Source of the DNA: Spirochaetia bacterium
Lineage (GTDB): Bacteria; Spirochaetota; Leptospiria; Turneriellales; JAOUOS01
Assembly (NCBI GenBank): GCA_029880265.1
Contig: JAOUOT010000002.1
Span: forward strand, 271,702-335,701
DNA: 64,000 nt
Direction: 5' to 3'
In this document: positions 17,861 to 27,865 of the stretch, piece after piece
Numbering within the stretch: the stretch's first letter is position 1
How the letters are laid out: each line of letters opens with the position of its first letter
Position numbers and translations under genes: made by a program
The notes under the pieces: model-generated
Databases searched by the model: none
The model's input: only the letters and a program-made list of their open reading frames with translations
What the model was told of the DNA's origin: nothing

Positions 17861-20653
17861 TTACAGACCTAAAACATCATTGCAACGGCCGCATACCCCA
17901 GACTCTGTAAGATCTTTTCTCAGCCAGCATCGCGGGCATTTTTCTTTGGATGAACTTTTTACGACAATTTCTTTTACGTCTTCAATGGTAACTTCTGAAA
18001 CCACAAGAAAAAAATCTAATAACGATACCAGCTTTTCGTTAAGACGCTCGGCCTTTTCTCTCGGAACAATTACAGACGCCTCAATAGACGAGCCTATTAT
18101 CTGGTCTTTTCGGGCCTGTTCAAGTTTTATATTTACCTCTTCTTTAAGGGCCCAAATCGGCTGCATTGTTTCTTTTAACTTGGCGTTTTCCCATTTTACG
18201 GCATCGGGCCAAAGCTTTTCAAAAACGCTTTCTGACGAATTATAAATTCGTTGAATCTCTTCGGTAGTAAAACTTAAAACGGGAGAGAGCCATACTATCA
18301 GGTGATCTAAAATCATCTGTAAAGCTCTAAGAGACGATTTTCGTTTTTCAATATTTTCTTGACCCGCGCCTTTTGCTTCAGGGGCCTCATTGCAGTAAAG
18401 CCTGTCTCTTATGATATCAAAATAAACATTAGATAGCGTTACCGTGCAGAATTGAAGTATTCTATGATAAACCTGATGAAACTCATAACTCTCATAAGAT
18501 TTTTTTACTTTCAAGCCCAGTTCAAAAAGTTCATTTAGAACCCAAAGATCAATCGTATCGGTCACATCTTTGTCGGTTAAGCCTTTTGAAGCTTCGCCGT
18601 CTTTTAGGTTTCCTAAAATATATCTGAACGTATTTCTTATTTTTCTATAGCTGTCAGACAGCCTTTCAATCATATCGAAACTGATTCGGTTATCGGTTTT
18701 ATAATCTTCAGACGAAACCCAAAGACGTAAAACATCGGCGCCATATTTAGGAATAATTTCTTCAGCAGGGAAAAAACCATTTCCAAGAGATTTGCTCATG
18801 GCTTTTCCGTTTTCATCCAGAACATAACCATGGGTTAAAACTGTCTTATACGGCGCAATCTGGTTTAACGCGATAGACGGCCAAATACTGCTTTGAAACC
18901 ATCCGCGATGCTGATCAGAACCCTCTAGATATAAATCGCAGGGGTACTCTAAAGATTCGTTTGCCGAAAGTACAGAATACCAGCTTATGCCGCTGTCAAA
19001 CCAGACGTCAAGAATGTCTCTTTCTTTTGTAAAATTTTGCCCCGAGCAGTTTGAACACTTCAGACCCGAAGGAATTAGTTCTTTTACGTCTTTTTGAAAC
19101 CAGATTTCAATGCCTTCTTTTTCAACAAGCGAAATAATATGATTTAATGATTCAATGGTCAAATTGCTTTCGCCGCAGTCTTCGCAAGAAAAAGCCGGTA
19201 TGGGTACGCCCCAGTGTCTTTGTCTCGAAAGACACCAGTCTGGGCGGTTTTCAATCATCGACTCAAAACGTTCCTGCCCCCATTTTGGTATCCAGTTTAC
19301 TTTAGCCGAATTCTCAAGCGTCTTTTTTTTCAAGGACTCAACTGCCATAAACCACTGGGGGGTCGCCCTGAAAATGAGAGGGCCTCGGCATCGCCAGCAG
19401 TGAGGATACGAGTGCTCAATTTCTTTTGAGGCAATTAACATTTCTTTTTCTTTGAGAAGGGCCATTATTTTCTCGTTGCTCTGAAATACTTTCTGACCTT
19501 TCATAGGTTCAAAATCATCGGTAAAACGTCCGCGATGATCAACCGGAGAATATGGCTTCAAATCGTATTTTAAACCTATCTGGTAGTCTTCTTGCCCGTG
19601 CCCGGGCGCCGTATGCACAACCCCCGTACCGGCTTCTAAGGTAACATGATCGCCAAACAATATTTTACTTTCTCTTTCTATAAAAGGATGTCGAGTTTCA
19701 AAATTTTCAATCTCATTTTTTTCAATAGCGGTTTTTTTTGAAAATTCAAGATTTGTTTCTTTAAAAAATCTCTCTTCAAGCCCTTCGGCCAAAATCAAAT
19801 TGCCTGAATTTGTTTCATATTCGCAGTATTTATATTCAGGATGAAAGCTAAGAGCCAGATTTGCCGGCAATGTCCATGGGGTGGTTGTCCATATCACAAC
19901 AAACGTATTTTCTTTATTTTTTACGGGAAACTTTACATAAATAGAAGGCGATACATGATCGGCATACTCAACCTCGGCCTCGGCTAAAGCAGTGGCGCAC
20001 GACGGGCACCAGTGAATTGGTTTTTCGCCTTTGTAAATAAGCTTTTTTTCAAAGATATCTCTAAATACTTTTAAGATGGCCGCCTCGTATTGGTTACTCA
20101 TGGTATAATAAAAATTTTCATGCTCTTTTTGGTTATCGGCGCTTAAATCATGCATTCCTTCTTCGTTCCAGAAAACTCCGAATCTTGTCTGGTCTTGAGC
20201 CTGAACTTTCATGAAACTCAAAGCGTACTCGCGGCAGGCTTTTCTAATCGCGATAGGGTCTTTGTCTGAACCGTCTTTTTTATTTGAAAGTTTTTTCATA
20301 ACGGCCAGCTCAATTGGCAGCCCATGACAATCCCAACCCGGAACATAAGGCGCATAATGCCCCGTGATAATTTTATATTTATTGATCAAGTCTTTGAGTA
20401 TTTTATTTAAGGCGTGCCCTACGTGAAAATTTCCGTTGGCATAAGGGGGGCCGTCGTGAAGAATATATTTTTCAGAGTTATTTTCTTTTCTTTTGTTTAA
20501 TATTCTTTCGTATATTTTTTCGCTCTGCCAGTATTCAATAATTTCTGGTTCTCTTTTTGCCAGCTCTGCCCGCATGGGAAACTTTGTCTCTGGCAGCATA
20601 ATGGTTTGGGACCACTTATTTTTTTCGGAATATTGTTTTTTATCGGAACTCAT
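17861..20653 (-). CDS. ileS: Isoleucyl-tRNA synthetase
   Basis: 930-residue class I synthetase charging tRNA-Ile. The HIGH-equivalent is GNFHVGHALNK near residue 77, preceded by HDGPPYAN. The KMSKS loop is KAMSKSLGN near residue 618. The editing domain includes VIWTTTPWTLPANLAL, and the C-terminal zinc site is CPRCW with CGRC. Its length and zinc tail are those of bacterial (type 1) IleRS, the mupirocin-sensitive kind. It lies 72 bp downstream of ribD. No T-box leader is seen. Confidence 0.97.
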   Translation of the reverse strand: MSSDKKQYSEKNKWSQTIMLPETKFPMRAELAKREPEIIEYWQSEKIYERILNKRKENNSEKYILHDGPPYANGNFHVGHALNKILKDLINKYKIITGHYAPYVPGWDCHGLPIELAVMKKLSNKKDGSDKDPIAIRKACREYALSFMKVQAQDQTRFGVFWNEEGMHDLSADNQKEHENFYYTMSNQYEAAILKVFRDIFEKKLIYKGEKPIHWCPSCATALAEAEVEYADHVSPSIYVKFPVKNKENTFVVIWTTTPWTLPANLALSFHPEYKYCEYETNSGNLILAEGLEERFFKETNLEFSKKTAIEKNEIENFETRHPFIERESKILFGDHVTLEAGTGVVHTAPGHGQEDYQIGLKYDLKPYSPVDHRGRFTDDFEPMKGQKVFQSNEKIMALLKEKEMLIASKEIEHSYPHCWRCRGPLIFRATPQWFMAVESLKKKTLENSAKVNWIPKWGQERFESMIENRPDWCLSRQRHWGVPIPAFSCEDCGESNLTIESLNHIISLVEKEGIEIWFQKDVKELIPSGLKCSNCSGQNFTKERDILDVWFDSGISWYSVLSANESLEYPCDLYLEGSDQHRGWFQSSIWPSIALNQIAPYKTVLTHGYVLDENGKAMSKSLGNGFFPAEEIIPKYGADVLRLWVSSEDYKTDNRISFDMIERLSDSYRKIRNTFRYILGNLKDGEASKGLTDKDVTDTIDLWVLNELFELGLKVKKSYESYEFHQVYHRILQFCTVTLSNVYFDIIRDRLYCNEAPEAKGAGQENIEKRKSSLRALQMILDHLIVWLSPVLSFTTEEIQRIYNSSESVFEKLWPDAVKWENAKLKETMQPIWALKEEVNIKLEQARKDQIIGSSIEASVIVPREKAERLNEKLVSLLDFFLVVSEVTIEDVKEIVVKSSSKEKCPRCWLRKDLTESGVCGRCNDVLGL

Positions 20654-20725
20654 ACGGATAAAGCGGCATTCAAAGACACATGGTCAACAAATCAAATTTT
20701 TACAAATAGGGGCCTGCGAAAGTAT

Positions 20726-21960
20726 TCACGCATCGCATTGGCGCCCTTTATACACTAAGAGCGTATCGCCCATCAGGCTTATTACGTCAAACAGCGAATA
20801 TTCGAGTCTGGTAAAATAATCGTCATTTTTTTGAGCCAGCTTTCTTGGGCCTTCAAATGTTCTGCCTTCTTTTTCCCATTCGGGTTTGTTTTCTGATTTA
20901 TAAATTAAAAGAATATCGGGAACTTTTTCTTCTAGAAGCTTTTGAGAATATACCGGGCCCGCTTCAATCATTATCTGCCGCATATTTTTTTCTTTTAAGA
21001 TTTCAATTATATTTTTAAAATCATTGAAGTCATTTACAAAAAAGCTTGAAACATTTTGATTTTTTATATTTTCAGTCTGTTTTTTATCTGTCGAAAGGAA
21101 TATAAAATCGCCCGCAATTTCTTTCTGTTTATTGATATAGTTTATCTCGTCTTCTCTTTTCCATTCGTTTGAATATTTTGGCGCTAAAAAAAGTCGCAAG
21201 GTTTTATCTTCAATGATTGTCTTATCAAGGTTATCGTCTCTTAGAAGCAAGGTTTCAAGAAAACTTTGATTTTCACTTGAAGCAAATGCGTCTTTTAACG
21301 AGACCGGTAATCTTCGGCTGTTTAAAAGCGGCATGTCTGCCTGAATGGTTCCCGGAGCGGCCATTGTATTTTTAAAAATTCTGCGGAATCGCATTACGCT
21401 TTCTCTTGAATATTCGTTTGAAATATATCCGCTTTTTCCCTTCGCCGGAGCTAAAAAACCGCCCCTGGTTTGCGCCCATTTTAAAATGATTCTCGGTCTA
21501 TTATATCTTATGCTGTATATGAAAGATCCCGTACTCCAGAATTTTTCTTTAACGAACTCTTTTTCAGAAAATAATTTGACTGAAACGCCTTGATTCTTCA
21601 AGAATTCAATAGATTGGCCGGCAACTTTATGATATGGGTCTTTCTGCGCTATTACAACTTTCTTTATGCGATTCTTTAATAGAAAATTGGTACAGGGGGG
21701 TGTTCTTCCAAAATGAAAGCAGGGTTCAAGCGTCACATATAACGTAGAATCGGATATCTCTGAAAGAGAGTATTCTTTTAGCGCGTTTTTTATCGCGCAA
21801 ACCTCGGCATGATCTTCGCCCGGTTTTTGCGTAAAGCCACTGCCTATTATTTTTTTTTTTGATTAACCAATACCGCGCCGACAGGCGGATTAGGATCTGT
21901 CATTCCGACCGCATTTACAGCCTGCAAAAAAGCCTGTTTCATGAAAATTGTTTCGGTCAT
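20726..21960 (-). CDS. ribD: RibD, bifunctional deaminase/reductase, frameshifted as sequenced
   Basis: Riboflavin-specific pyrimidine deaminase and 5-amino-6-(5-phosphoribosylamino)uracil reductase. Reading from ATG 21960 gives a good RibD start (VNAVGMTDPNPPVGAVLVNQ), which then runs into 11 adenines and stops at TAA. With one base added in the run the frame continues as IIGSGF, then the zinc motif HAEVCA and EPCFHFGRTPPC, and the reductase domain to 20726, about 411 residues in all. As sequenced, the deaminase is split from the rest. The cause is a sequencing or assembly error in the homopolymer, a real mutation, or slippage that restores the frame. No FMN riboswitch is visible upstream. 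Confidence 0.85.
21850..21860 (-). other. 11-base poly-A tract disrupting ribD
   Basis: The minus strand has 11 consecutive A between AATC and TAATAGGC within the RibD deaminase domain. Twelve (or nine) would keep the frame open. Long A runs are typical sites of sequencing error, phase variation and transcriptional slippage. Confidence 0.9.
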
Positions 21961-22015
21961 TTCGCTATTTAGAAGTTAATTCCTATGAAAAAAATAAATT
22001 TTAATACTTAAAAAA

Positions 22016-22534
22016 TTACCCCATATCAGTTTGAATTTCGTCGACAGAAAACAATAAATAATCAAGCTCAACCAATATAATCACCTGATCGTCAATGTTG
22101 GCGACCCCGCGAACGAGGGCTCTGGTCGTATCGCTTACCATATCGGGATTCCCGTCTATTTTATCGATTGGCACGTTTACCACTCTGTTTACTTCGTCAA
22201 CGACCATGCCAACAAGCTTATTTTTATGCTTTACCACAATTACTCTCGTAAACTCGGTATAATCAACAGGCGGCATACCGAACTTTTCTCTTAAACCCAC
22301 TACCGGTATAATGTTTCCCCGAAGATTCATTACGCCTAAAATAAACTCAGGAGTATGGGGCAGGTGTTTTATGGTTCTCATGCGAATAACTTCCTGAATT
22401 TTTTCAATTTCAAGGCCATAATCTTCATTGCCTACTGAAAAGATAATAATTTGAACAATATCTGACGAGCCTTTGGCCTGTTGTATTTTTTTCTGGTCTC
22501 TTCCCTCTGTTAAATCAAAATTTTTGCCGTTCAT
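22016..22534 (-). CDS. cheW: Chemotaxis coupling protein CheW
   Basis: 172 residues. The CheW fold is recognised from FSVGNEDYGLEIEKIQEV, HTPEFILGVMNLRGNIIPV and GMVVDEVNRVVNVP. CheW couples chemoreceptors to the kinase CheA at the inner membrane. It has about 25 extra polar residues at the N-terminus. It begins 16 bp after the receptor gene that precedes it on the same strand, so the receptor-CheW pair is cotranscribed. cheA is not in the window. Confidence 0.94.
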   Translation of the reverse strand: MNGKNFDLTEGRDQKKIQQAKGSSDIVQIIIFSVGNEDYGLEIEKIQEVIRMRTIKHLPHTPEFILGVMNLRGNIIPVVGLREKFGMPPVDYTEFTRVIVVKHKNKLVGMVVDEVNRVVNVPIDKIDGNPDMVSDTTRALVRGVANIDDQVIILVELDYLLFSVDEIQTDMG

Positions 22535-22550
22535 ACATTCTCTCTTCTTT

Positions 22551-24800
22551 TTACAACATTAACTGTTCGATTTGCATCAATTCATCCGGCGTCTTTTTCT
22601 TACTCTCGTCTTTTATCTTAAACTGACTCGCCGATACCAAAAGCATTTGAATTTTATCCATAAAAGTCTGTAAAATTTCGTCAACAGATTCAAGCTCGGC
22701 AACGTTTGCTGCCGTAATTTCATTCGCCTTTCCCATGCCATGGTTTATTTCTTCTGCCGCCTGATTTTGCAAATTGGCCTGTTCGGCAATTTCTTTGGCC
22801 AGCCCCGCAACGATACCAGCTCTTTCTGCCGTCTCAAAAACCATCTTTTCCTGATCTTTCGTCATTTCGGCAACCTGATTGATTTGATCTTCAAGTTTTT
22901 CCATATTTTTAGTAATTCTTTCAAACACGGTTCTTGCAGAATCGACTCTGTCTGTACTTGCCCGCACTTTTTTTACGGTTTCATGAATCAAGGTCGCGAT
23001 TTCTTGAGCGCTATTGGCCGATCTTTTTGCCAGCTGCGAAACTTCATGGGCGACCACCGAGAAGCCCTTGCCGTGTTCGCCGGCTCTAGCGGCCTCAATA
23101 GAAGCGTTTAAGGCCAGAAGGTTTGTCTGATCGGCGATATCGTCGATTACGTTAATAATACCCATAATCTTTTTTGACGACTCTGAAATACCTTTCATAT
23201 CGGTTCCGAACTCGTCAATTAAAACAAGGCCGCTTCTTGAGCTTTCTACGGCGTCTCTTGAATTATCTAAAATTACCTGTCTTTTTCTGCCGGCTTCTTC
23301 AAATGAAGACGTTAAGACGCCCATGTTTTTTCTATTGGTTTCGGCTCCATTTAACTGTTTTTGCGAAGCGTCATGAATTTTTTGCACGGCTGCCGTAAAT
23401 TCTTCAACCGACGCGGCCGCTTCTTCTAGTACGGCCACCTGCTCTCCCGAGCTTTTTTGAACCCTTCCGAGACCGCTAAAAAGTCTTTGGCTCCATTCCA
23501 TAACAGCCTGACTGCTTTGAAGCATAAGAGAAATAAGAGCATGCACTCTTGTAACCATTTTATTTAAGCCAAAAGCTAGAAAACCAATTTCTGTAACATC
23601 TTTTACTTTCAAATCTTTTACGGTAAGATTTCCTTTGCCGATTTCATCAAGATTTTTTTCAATATCAATTAGAGGGTTCAATACTTTTGCCGCCACAGAA
23701 TATGAAGTTACGCATACCGCCAATACAAGAAGTAAAGCCAATACAACCAATATTTTTAACAACTCGTTTACCGGCTTAACGACTTCTTCAAAATCTGCCT
23801 GTAACAATATTGAACCGTCCCAGAACAAATTCTCTTGAGGGTTTAAGATTTTTTCGACCGCGGTATATCCTATAATATAGTCGGTCTTTCTATAAGATAT
23901 TTTTTTATCAAAACCGACAGGCTCTGATAATGCCTTTTTAACCATTGGAATATGACCGACAGATTTTCTAAAGTTATCTATCAGATTCAGAGATGTTGTC
24001 CAATATAAAAAAGCGTCTTTACTGACAAGGTGTACCTGCAAACTATTTAAATGAGCAGTGTTTTTAAAATATTCTCTTTTTCTGAAAATATCCTGAACCA
24101 TATAGCTTGAATTTTCTATAAGATAAATACATCCGCCGTAAAACTTCAACGGTTTAACCCATGAATAAACCTGGGTAGGCAGCCCGGTTTTCGATGTATC
24201 GATACCGGCCATATCGGGATAAAACTTTGCTGAATTGCCCGTAAAGCAGCTTTTGTACCAATCATCTTTATTGTATTTTTCATCAACGAGCTTACCCCAC
24301 TCTATACTTGAACCCGTTGACCTTTTAGGGTTATATGCGATCACTTCTCCTCTTCTGTCTAATATCCAGATACCTTCAATTTCAGGATTCTTTTGCAGAT
24401 ATGACTCAAAAATTTTTCGCAACTGAAATTTATTCTTTTTTTGATAGGCTTCAATTAAATTTTGATTTTGTGACATTTCGTCAAGAAACCCTGCTCTTCT
24501 TGTTAAGGCCTGCTGCAGAAAAATAGCGTACGAATGAGAACTGTCTTTAAATTTTTCTCCCATTGAAGTAGAAAGGTAATTTCTGCCTATATAAAAAATC
24601 AGCATTACCGAAGCAGATACAACAACGGTTAAGAAAACAGAAAGAAAAAAAGTCGCCCGTTTTTTCAACGTGGTTTTCTGTCTGAAATCTTTTATTTTTT
24701 TTGAATCTATATTATTATCGCGATTTTGATCAATTACCGCTTGAACAGTTTCAGCATTTTTATTATTTTTACTATCTGTTTTTTTTTCGCTTACAATCAT
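22551..24800 (-). CDS. Methyl-accepting chemotaxis protein with periplasmic Cache-like sensor
   Basis: 749 residues. A cytoplasmic polar leader of about 48 residues precedes membrane helix 1 (about 50-75); then comes a periplasmic sensor of about 270 residues with a double-Cache-like layout ([20 protein letters not shown] is typical), membrane helix 2 (about 343-370), a HAMP domain and the methyl-accepting coiled coil. The signalling hairpin is recognisable as [19 protein letters not shown] then [12 protein letters not shown] near residues 557-585. It senses a small extracellular molecule whose identity cannot be read. The C-terminus lacks a CheR-tethering pentapeptide. Confidence 0.92.
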   Translation of the reverse strand: MIVSEKKTDSKNNKNAETVQAVIDQNRDNNIDSKKIKDFRQKTTLKKRATFFLSVFLTVVVSASVMLIFYIGRNYLSTSMGEKFKDSSHSYAIFLQQALTRRAGFLDEMSQNQNLIEAYQKKNKFQLRKIFESYLQKNPEIEGIWILDRRGEVIAYNPKRSTGSSIEWGKLVDEKYNKDDWYKSCFTGNSAKFYPDMAGIDTSKTGLPTQVYSWVKPLKFYGGCIYLIENSSYMVQDIFRKREYFKNTAHLNSLQVHLVSKDAFLYWTTSLNLIDNFRKSVGHIPMVKKALSEPVGFDKKISYRKTDYIIGYTAVEKILNPQENLFWDGSILLQADFEEVVKPVNELLKILVVLALLLVLAVCVTSYSVAAKVLNPLIDIEKNLDEIGKGNLTVKDLKVKDVTEIGFLAFGLNKMVTRVHALISLMLQSSQAVMEWSQRLFSGLGRVQKSSGEQVAVLEEAAASVEEFTAAVQKIHDASQKQLNGAETNRKNMGVLTSSFEEAGRKRQVILDNSRDAVESSRSGLVLIDEFGTDMKGISESSKKIMGIINVIDDIADQTNLLALNASIEAARAGEHGKGFSVVAHEVSQLAKRSANSAQEIATLIHETVKKVRASTDRVDSARTVFERITKNMEKLEDQINQVAEMTKDQEKMVFETAERAGIVAGLAKEIAEQANLQNQAAEEINHGMGKANEITAANVAELESVDEILQTFMDKIQMLLVSASQFKIKDESKKKTPDELMQIEQLML

Positions 24801-24858
24801 TCTCTTTAGATTATCGACACTTATTCTTAAAAATATCCAATTATGATAAATATTTTTT

Positions 24859-25458
24859 CTATTCTTCTATTTCTGTTTTTTTACCCTTAATGAAACCGGG
24901 TAAAAGCGAAATTATGCCGTTTTTATCTTCGCTTTTGTATAAATAATACAATAATAAGCCTAATATAATAAAAACATTAATAATCACCCACAATATGCTA
25001 ATTGCATGGTAAATAATATAAACTGTCATAATCTGACTAATAACAGCCGCAGAAAATCCAAAAAACATCAATATATCATGATTGAAAAGTTTAGAGATAA
25101 AATCATTGCCTTCAATCTCATTTTTTAAATTTTCTTTCGCAAGAGGTATTAGTATAAAAAGCAAAGCCGGCATTAAAACCGAATTGAAAGAATAGCTTTC
25201 ATAATGACGTCCGTATAGGCCCCCCATATATGAAAATATTAACGCTACAAAAACGGCTATACCAAAGGCGGTATAAGAGCCGATTGTATCTTTTTCTGTT
25301 AGTCTGATAAATTCTTTTTCAATATATTTTTTTAAATTTAACAATTCTTCTCTTCGATATTCTTCTCTTTTATCGGCAAACAAACGTCTATAGTAGTTGA
25401 TTACAATGATTAACATACTTACTACCGCAAATAAAATTAAAAAAACAATAAATTCCAT
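24859..25458 (-). CDS. Integral membrane protein of unknown function
   Basis: About 199 residues from ATG 25458 (an ATG at 25482 adds eight; neither has a clear ribosome site). An N-terminal membrane helix is followed by a charged helical stretch ([19 protein letters not shown]), then at least four more hydrophobic segments, an arginine/lysine-rich cytoplasmic tail and no catalytic motif. It is separated from the downstream chemoreceptor by 58 bp. I do not recognise the family. Confidence 0.6.
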   Translation of the reverse strand: MEFIVFLILFAVVSMLIIVINYYRRLFADKREEYRREELLNLKKYIEKEFIRLTEKDTIGSYTAFGIAVFVALIFSYMGGLYGRHYESYSFNSVLMPALLFILIPLAKENLKNEIEGNDFISKLFNHDILMFFGFSAAVISQIMTVYIIYHAISILWVIINVFIILGLLLYYLYKSEDKNGIISLLPGFIKGKKTEIEE

Positions 25459-25578
25459 AGAGTCATTGTGCAATGATTGCATGAAAATTCAAGTTCTTTT
25501 TCATGAGAAAAGAAGAAAACCCTAAAATGTATTTATTTTCTTGCCGCTATACATTTGATTTCAATTATTACAATTACT

Positions 25579-26529
25579 ATGATAGATATGACCTCCAAAC
25601 AGATAAGTTTAAGAACCGCGCACGCGAGAACAATTTTAATCTGCCGCGAAGAGACAATGGTGATGATTAAAAACAATACTCTTCCTAAAGGCAATTTATT
25701 TGATATCGCCAAAGCAGCCGGTCTTTTAGGGGCCAAAAAAACGCCCGAATTAATACCTCATTGTCACCCTATTGCCCTTGATTATTTAGATATAAGATAT
25801 AAAACTCTTACGGCCGAAGAAATAAAGCAAATAGAGCCTGATTATAATAAAAACAAGCCGGGCATTGAAATCATTGTAACCGGCAAGGTTATTTCAAAAA
25901 CCGGTCTTGAAATGGAGGTCTTAACGTCGGCGACAATTACCGCCTTAACAATATATGATCTGCTCAAGCCTGTCGATAAAGAAGTTGAAATCATTAACAC
26001 AAAACTTCTTGAAAAAACGGGAGGCAAGTCTGACGCTAAAAGCCAGCTTAGAAAAGGCGTTACAGCGGCCGTTCTGGTTTGTTCCGATTCTACGGCAGCC
26101 GGCAAAAGAGAAGACAATTCGGGCATTATTATACAAGAAATGCTGAAAAAATTTGACGTCGAAATCAAAGAATACAAAATCATTCCCGACGAGACGCAGC
26201 AAATTCAGGAACAGGTAAAAAAATGGGTTGACGAAGATGTTCAATTTATATTTACTTCCGGAGGCACCGGTTTGGGACCGCGCGATAATACGGTAGACGC
26301 CGTAAAGGCAATATGCGAAAAAGACGCGCCGGGTATTGCCGAGGCAATGAGAGCCTACGGCACCCAAAGAACCGCATGGGCCATGCATTCGAGATCGTAT
26401 GCGGGTTCATTAGGCAAGACATTAATAGTGTGTATGCCGGGCAGCTCAAACGGCGCAAAAGAAAGTTTAGAGGCCATTTTACCGGGGGTTTTTCACGCTC
26501 GTAAAATGCTGAAAGGCGGCGGCCACTAA
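25579..26529 (+). CDS. moaCB: MoaC-MoaB fusion protein of molybdenum cofactor synthesis
   Basis: 316 residues from ATG 25579; a TTG at 25555 extends the frame but the MoaC homology begins at IDMTSKQISLRTA. Residues 1 to about 150 are MoaC (cyclic pyranopterin monophosphate synthase) with ELIPHCHPIALD and GLEMEVLTSATITALTIYDL. After a linker, residues from about 165 are MoaB/MogA (molybdopterin adenylyltransferase type) with FTSGGTGLGPRDNTVDAV and MPGSSNGAKESLEAILPG. The two functions act at the first and a late step of the pathway. It opens the operon; a putative riboswitch follows it. Confidence 0.92.
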   Translation: MIDMTSKQISLRTAHARTILICREETMVMIKNNTLPKGNLFDIAKAAGLLGAKKTPELIPHCHPIALDYLDIRYKTLTAEEIKQIEPDYNKNKPGIEIIVTGKVISKTGLEMEVLTSATITALTIYDLLKPVDKEVEIINTKLLEKTGGKSDAKSQLRKGVTAAVLVCSDSTAAGKREDNSGIIIQEMLKKFDVEIKEYKIIPDETQQIQEQVKKWVDEDVQFIFTSGGTGLGPRDNTVDAVKAICEKDAPGIAEAMRAYGTQRTAWAMHSRSYAGSLGKTLIVCMPGSSNGAKESLEAILPGVFHARKMLKGGGH

Positions 26530-26540
26530 ACTAAAAAAAT

Positions 26541-26645
26541 AGTACTCCGAGCTGGTATATCTAAGGCGCTAAGCTAAGAAAGCCAGACGACAGGGTTTAA
26601 TTAGAAATGGTTAAACCTGCCTTTTTACGGCAAAGACGTAAAAAT
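26541..26645 (+). promoter_or_regulatory. Probable molybdenum-cofactor (Moco) riboswitch before moeA
   Basis: The 133-bp gap between moaCB and moeA holds an aptamer-like RNA. Conserved-looking blocks are CTCCGAGC (26545-26552), GCCAGACGA (26582-26590) and GGCAAAGACGTA (26629-26640). A stem CAG-G-GTTTAA/TTAAAC-CTG (26591-26600 with 26611-26619) and a short TGCC/GGCA hairpin (26618-26632) lie between them. The blocks match what I recall of the Moco RNA motif, and the genomic setting is exactly right. The moeA ribosome site AAGGGG (26652-26657) lies just downstream, so translational control is likely. Family assignment is from memory, not from a covariance search. Confidence 0.68.
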
Positions 26646-26662
26646 TTTGCAAAGGGGTTATA

Positions 26663-27865
26663 GTGACTACAGTAAACGACGCTATAGAAATAATCAGAAG
26701 ATACGCTTTAAGCTTAGGCGTTGAAAGAATACCGATACAAGAATCTTTTAACCGTATCTTAGCCGAAGACATTACGGCAGACAGAAACTATCCTCCGTTT
26801 AACCGCGCTACAATGGATGGTTATGCCTTATGCTTTGATGATTATGAAAATAATAAAGATATTCCATTTCATATTCAAGGCGCTATTTTTGCGGGCGATA
26901 ACGCCGATCTATCAATTTCCGAAAAATCATGCGTAAAGATCATGACCGGAGCATCTGTTCCTGAAGGCGCAGATTTGGTTATAAAAGTTGAAGACACAGA
27001 AAATATAAACGATAAAGTTAAATTCAAAAAGATCCAAGCAAAAAAGTGGATGAATATCGCGTTAAAAGGCGAAGATATTAAAAACGGAGAGGTTTTAATA
27101 ACAAAAGGCTCGCGTATAAATCATATTGTTTTATCAATGCTGGCGACAGTAGGCAAGGTAAATGTACCCGTATTTCAAACTCCTAAAACAGCCGTCATTT
27201 CTACCGGAAGCGAAATTATTGATCCTATCGAAAAGCCTGAGCCTTTTCAAATTCGCGATTCAAATTCTTTTGCCTTACTGGGTCTTTTAAACGAATTTGG
27301 AATATCGCCGTTTTTTTCAGCAAGAACCGACGATAAAGAAACCGAAATAAGAACCACTATTGAAAAAGCCCTAGATACATGCGATATTATTTTTATATCG
27401 GGCGGCGTCTCAATGGGAGAAAAAGATTTAACTCCTGATATATTAAAATCACTGGGGGTTAAAGAAATTTTTCATAAAGTAAAAATAAAGCCGGGCAAAC
27501 CAGTCTGGTTTGGTTTAACTCAAGAAAATAAAATTGTATTCGGCATGCCGGGAAATCCGTTTTCATGCCAGGTTATATTCAAGATACTTGTTGAACCGCT
27601 GATTCGCGCTTCATTTCAAATGAACCCGCAAAAATGGTTTAAGTTTCCTATGGCCGCCGAAAGAACAAAAAAAGGAGACAGAGACGAATATTTTACCGCC
27701 GGCATCAATACATCAAACGGATCAAAAATAACCGCTACGGCAAACAAGGGCAGCGGCGATATTAAAGCGGCAAGAGACAGCGACGGCCTGGCCCTGCATA
27801 AGGCCGATATACCAGAATTAAAAGAAAATGATATCGTCGATTTCATTTTCTGGAGAAACGCATGA
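26663..27865 (+). CDS. moeA: Molybdopterin molybdenumtransferase MoeA
   Basis: 400 residues, GTG start 5 bp after AAGGGG. Family motifs: NYPPFNRATMDGYAL near residue 45, KIMTGASVPEGADLVIKVED, TPKTAVISTGSEI, the SGGVSMGEKDL loop and VFGMPGNPFSCQV. MoeA inserts molybdate into adenylylated molybdopterin, the step after MogA/MoaB. It overlaps moaA by four bases (ATGA). A probable Moco riboswitch in its leader would let the end product limit MoeA and the genes downstream. Confidence 0.95.
   Translation: MTTVNDAIEIIRRYALSLGVERIPIQESFNRILAEDITADRNYPPFNRATMDGYALCFDDYENNKDIPFHIQGAIFAGDNADLSISEKSCVKIMTGASVPEGADLVIKVEDTENINDKVKFKKIQAKKWMNIALKGEDIKNGEVLITKGSRINHIVLSMLATVGKVNVPVFQTPKTAVISTGSEIIDPIEKPEPFQIRDSNSFALLGLLNEFGISPFFSARTDDKETEIRTTIEKALDTCDIIFISGGVSMGEKDLTPDILKSLGVKEIFHKVKIKPGKPVWFGLTQENKIVFGMPGNPFSCQVIFKILVEPLIRASFQMNPQKWFKFPMAAERTKKGDRDEYFTAGINTSNGSKITATANKGSGDIKAARDSDGLALHKADIPELKENDIVDFIFWRNA

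Noticed and set aside
21961..22015. FMN riboswitch in front of ribD
   Set aside because: Only 55 bp separate ribD from cheW and no RFN-like blocks are visible.
25945..26388. 147-codon minus-strand frame over moaCB
   Set aside because: Antisense of conserved MoaC/MoaB motifs; no start context and no recognisable product.
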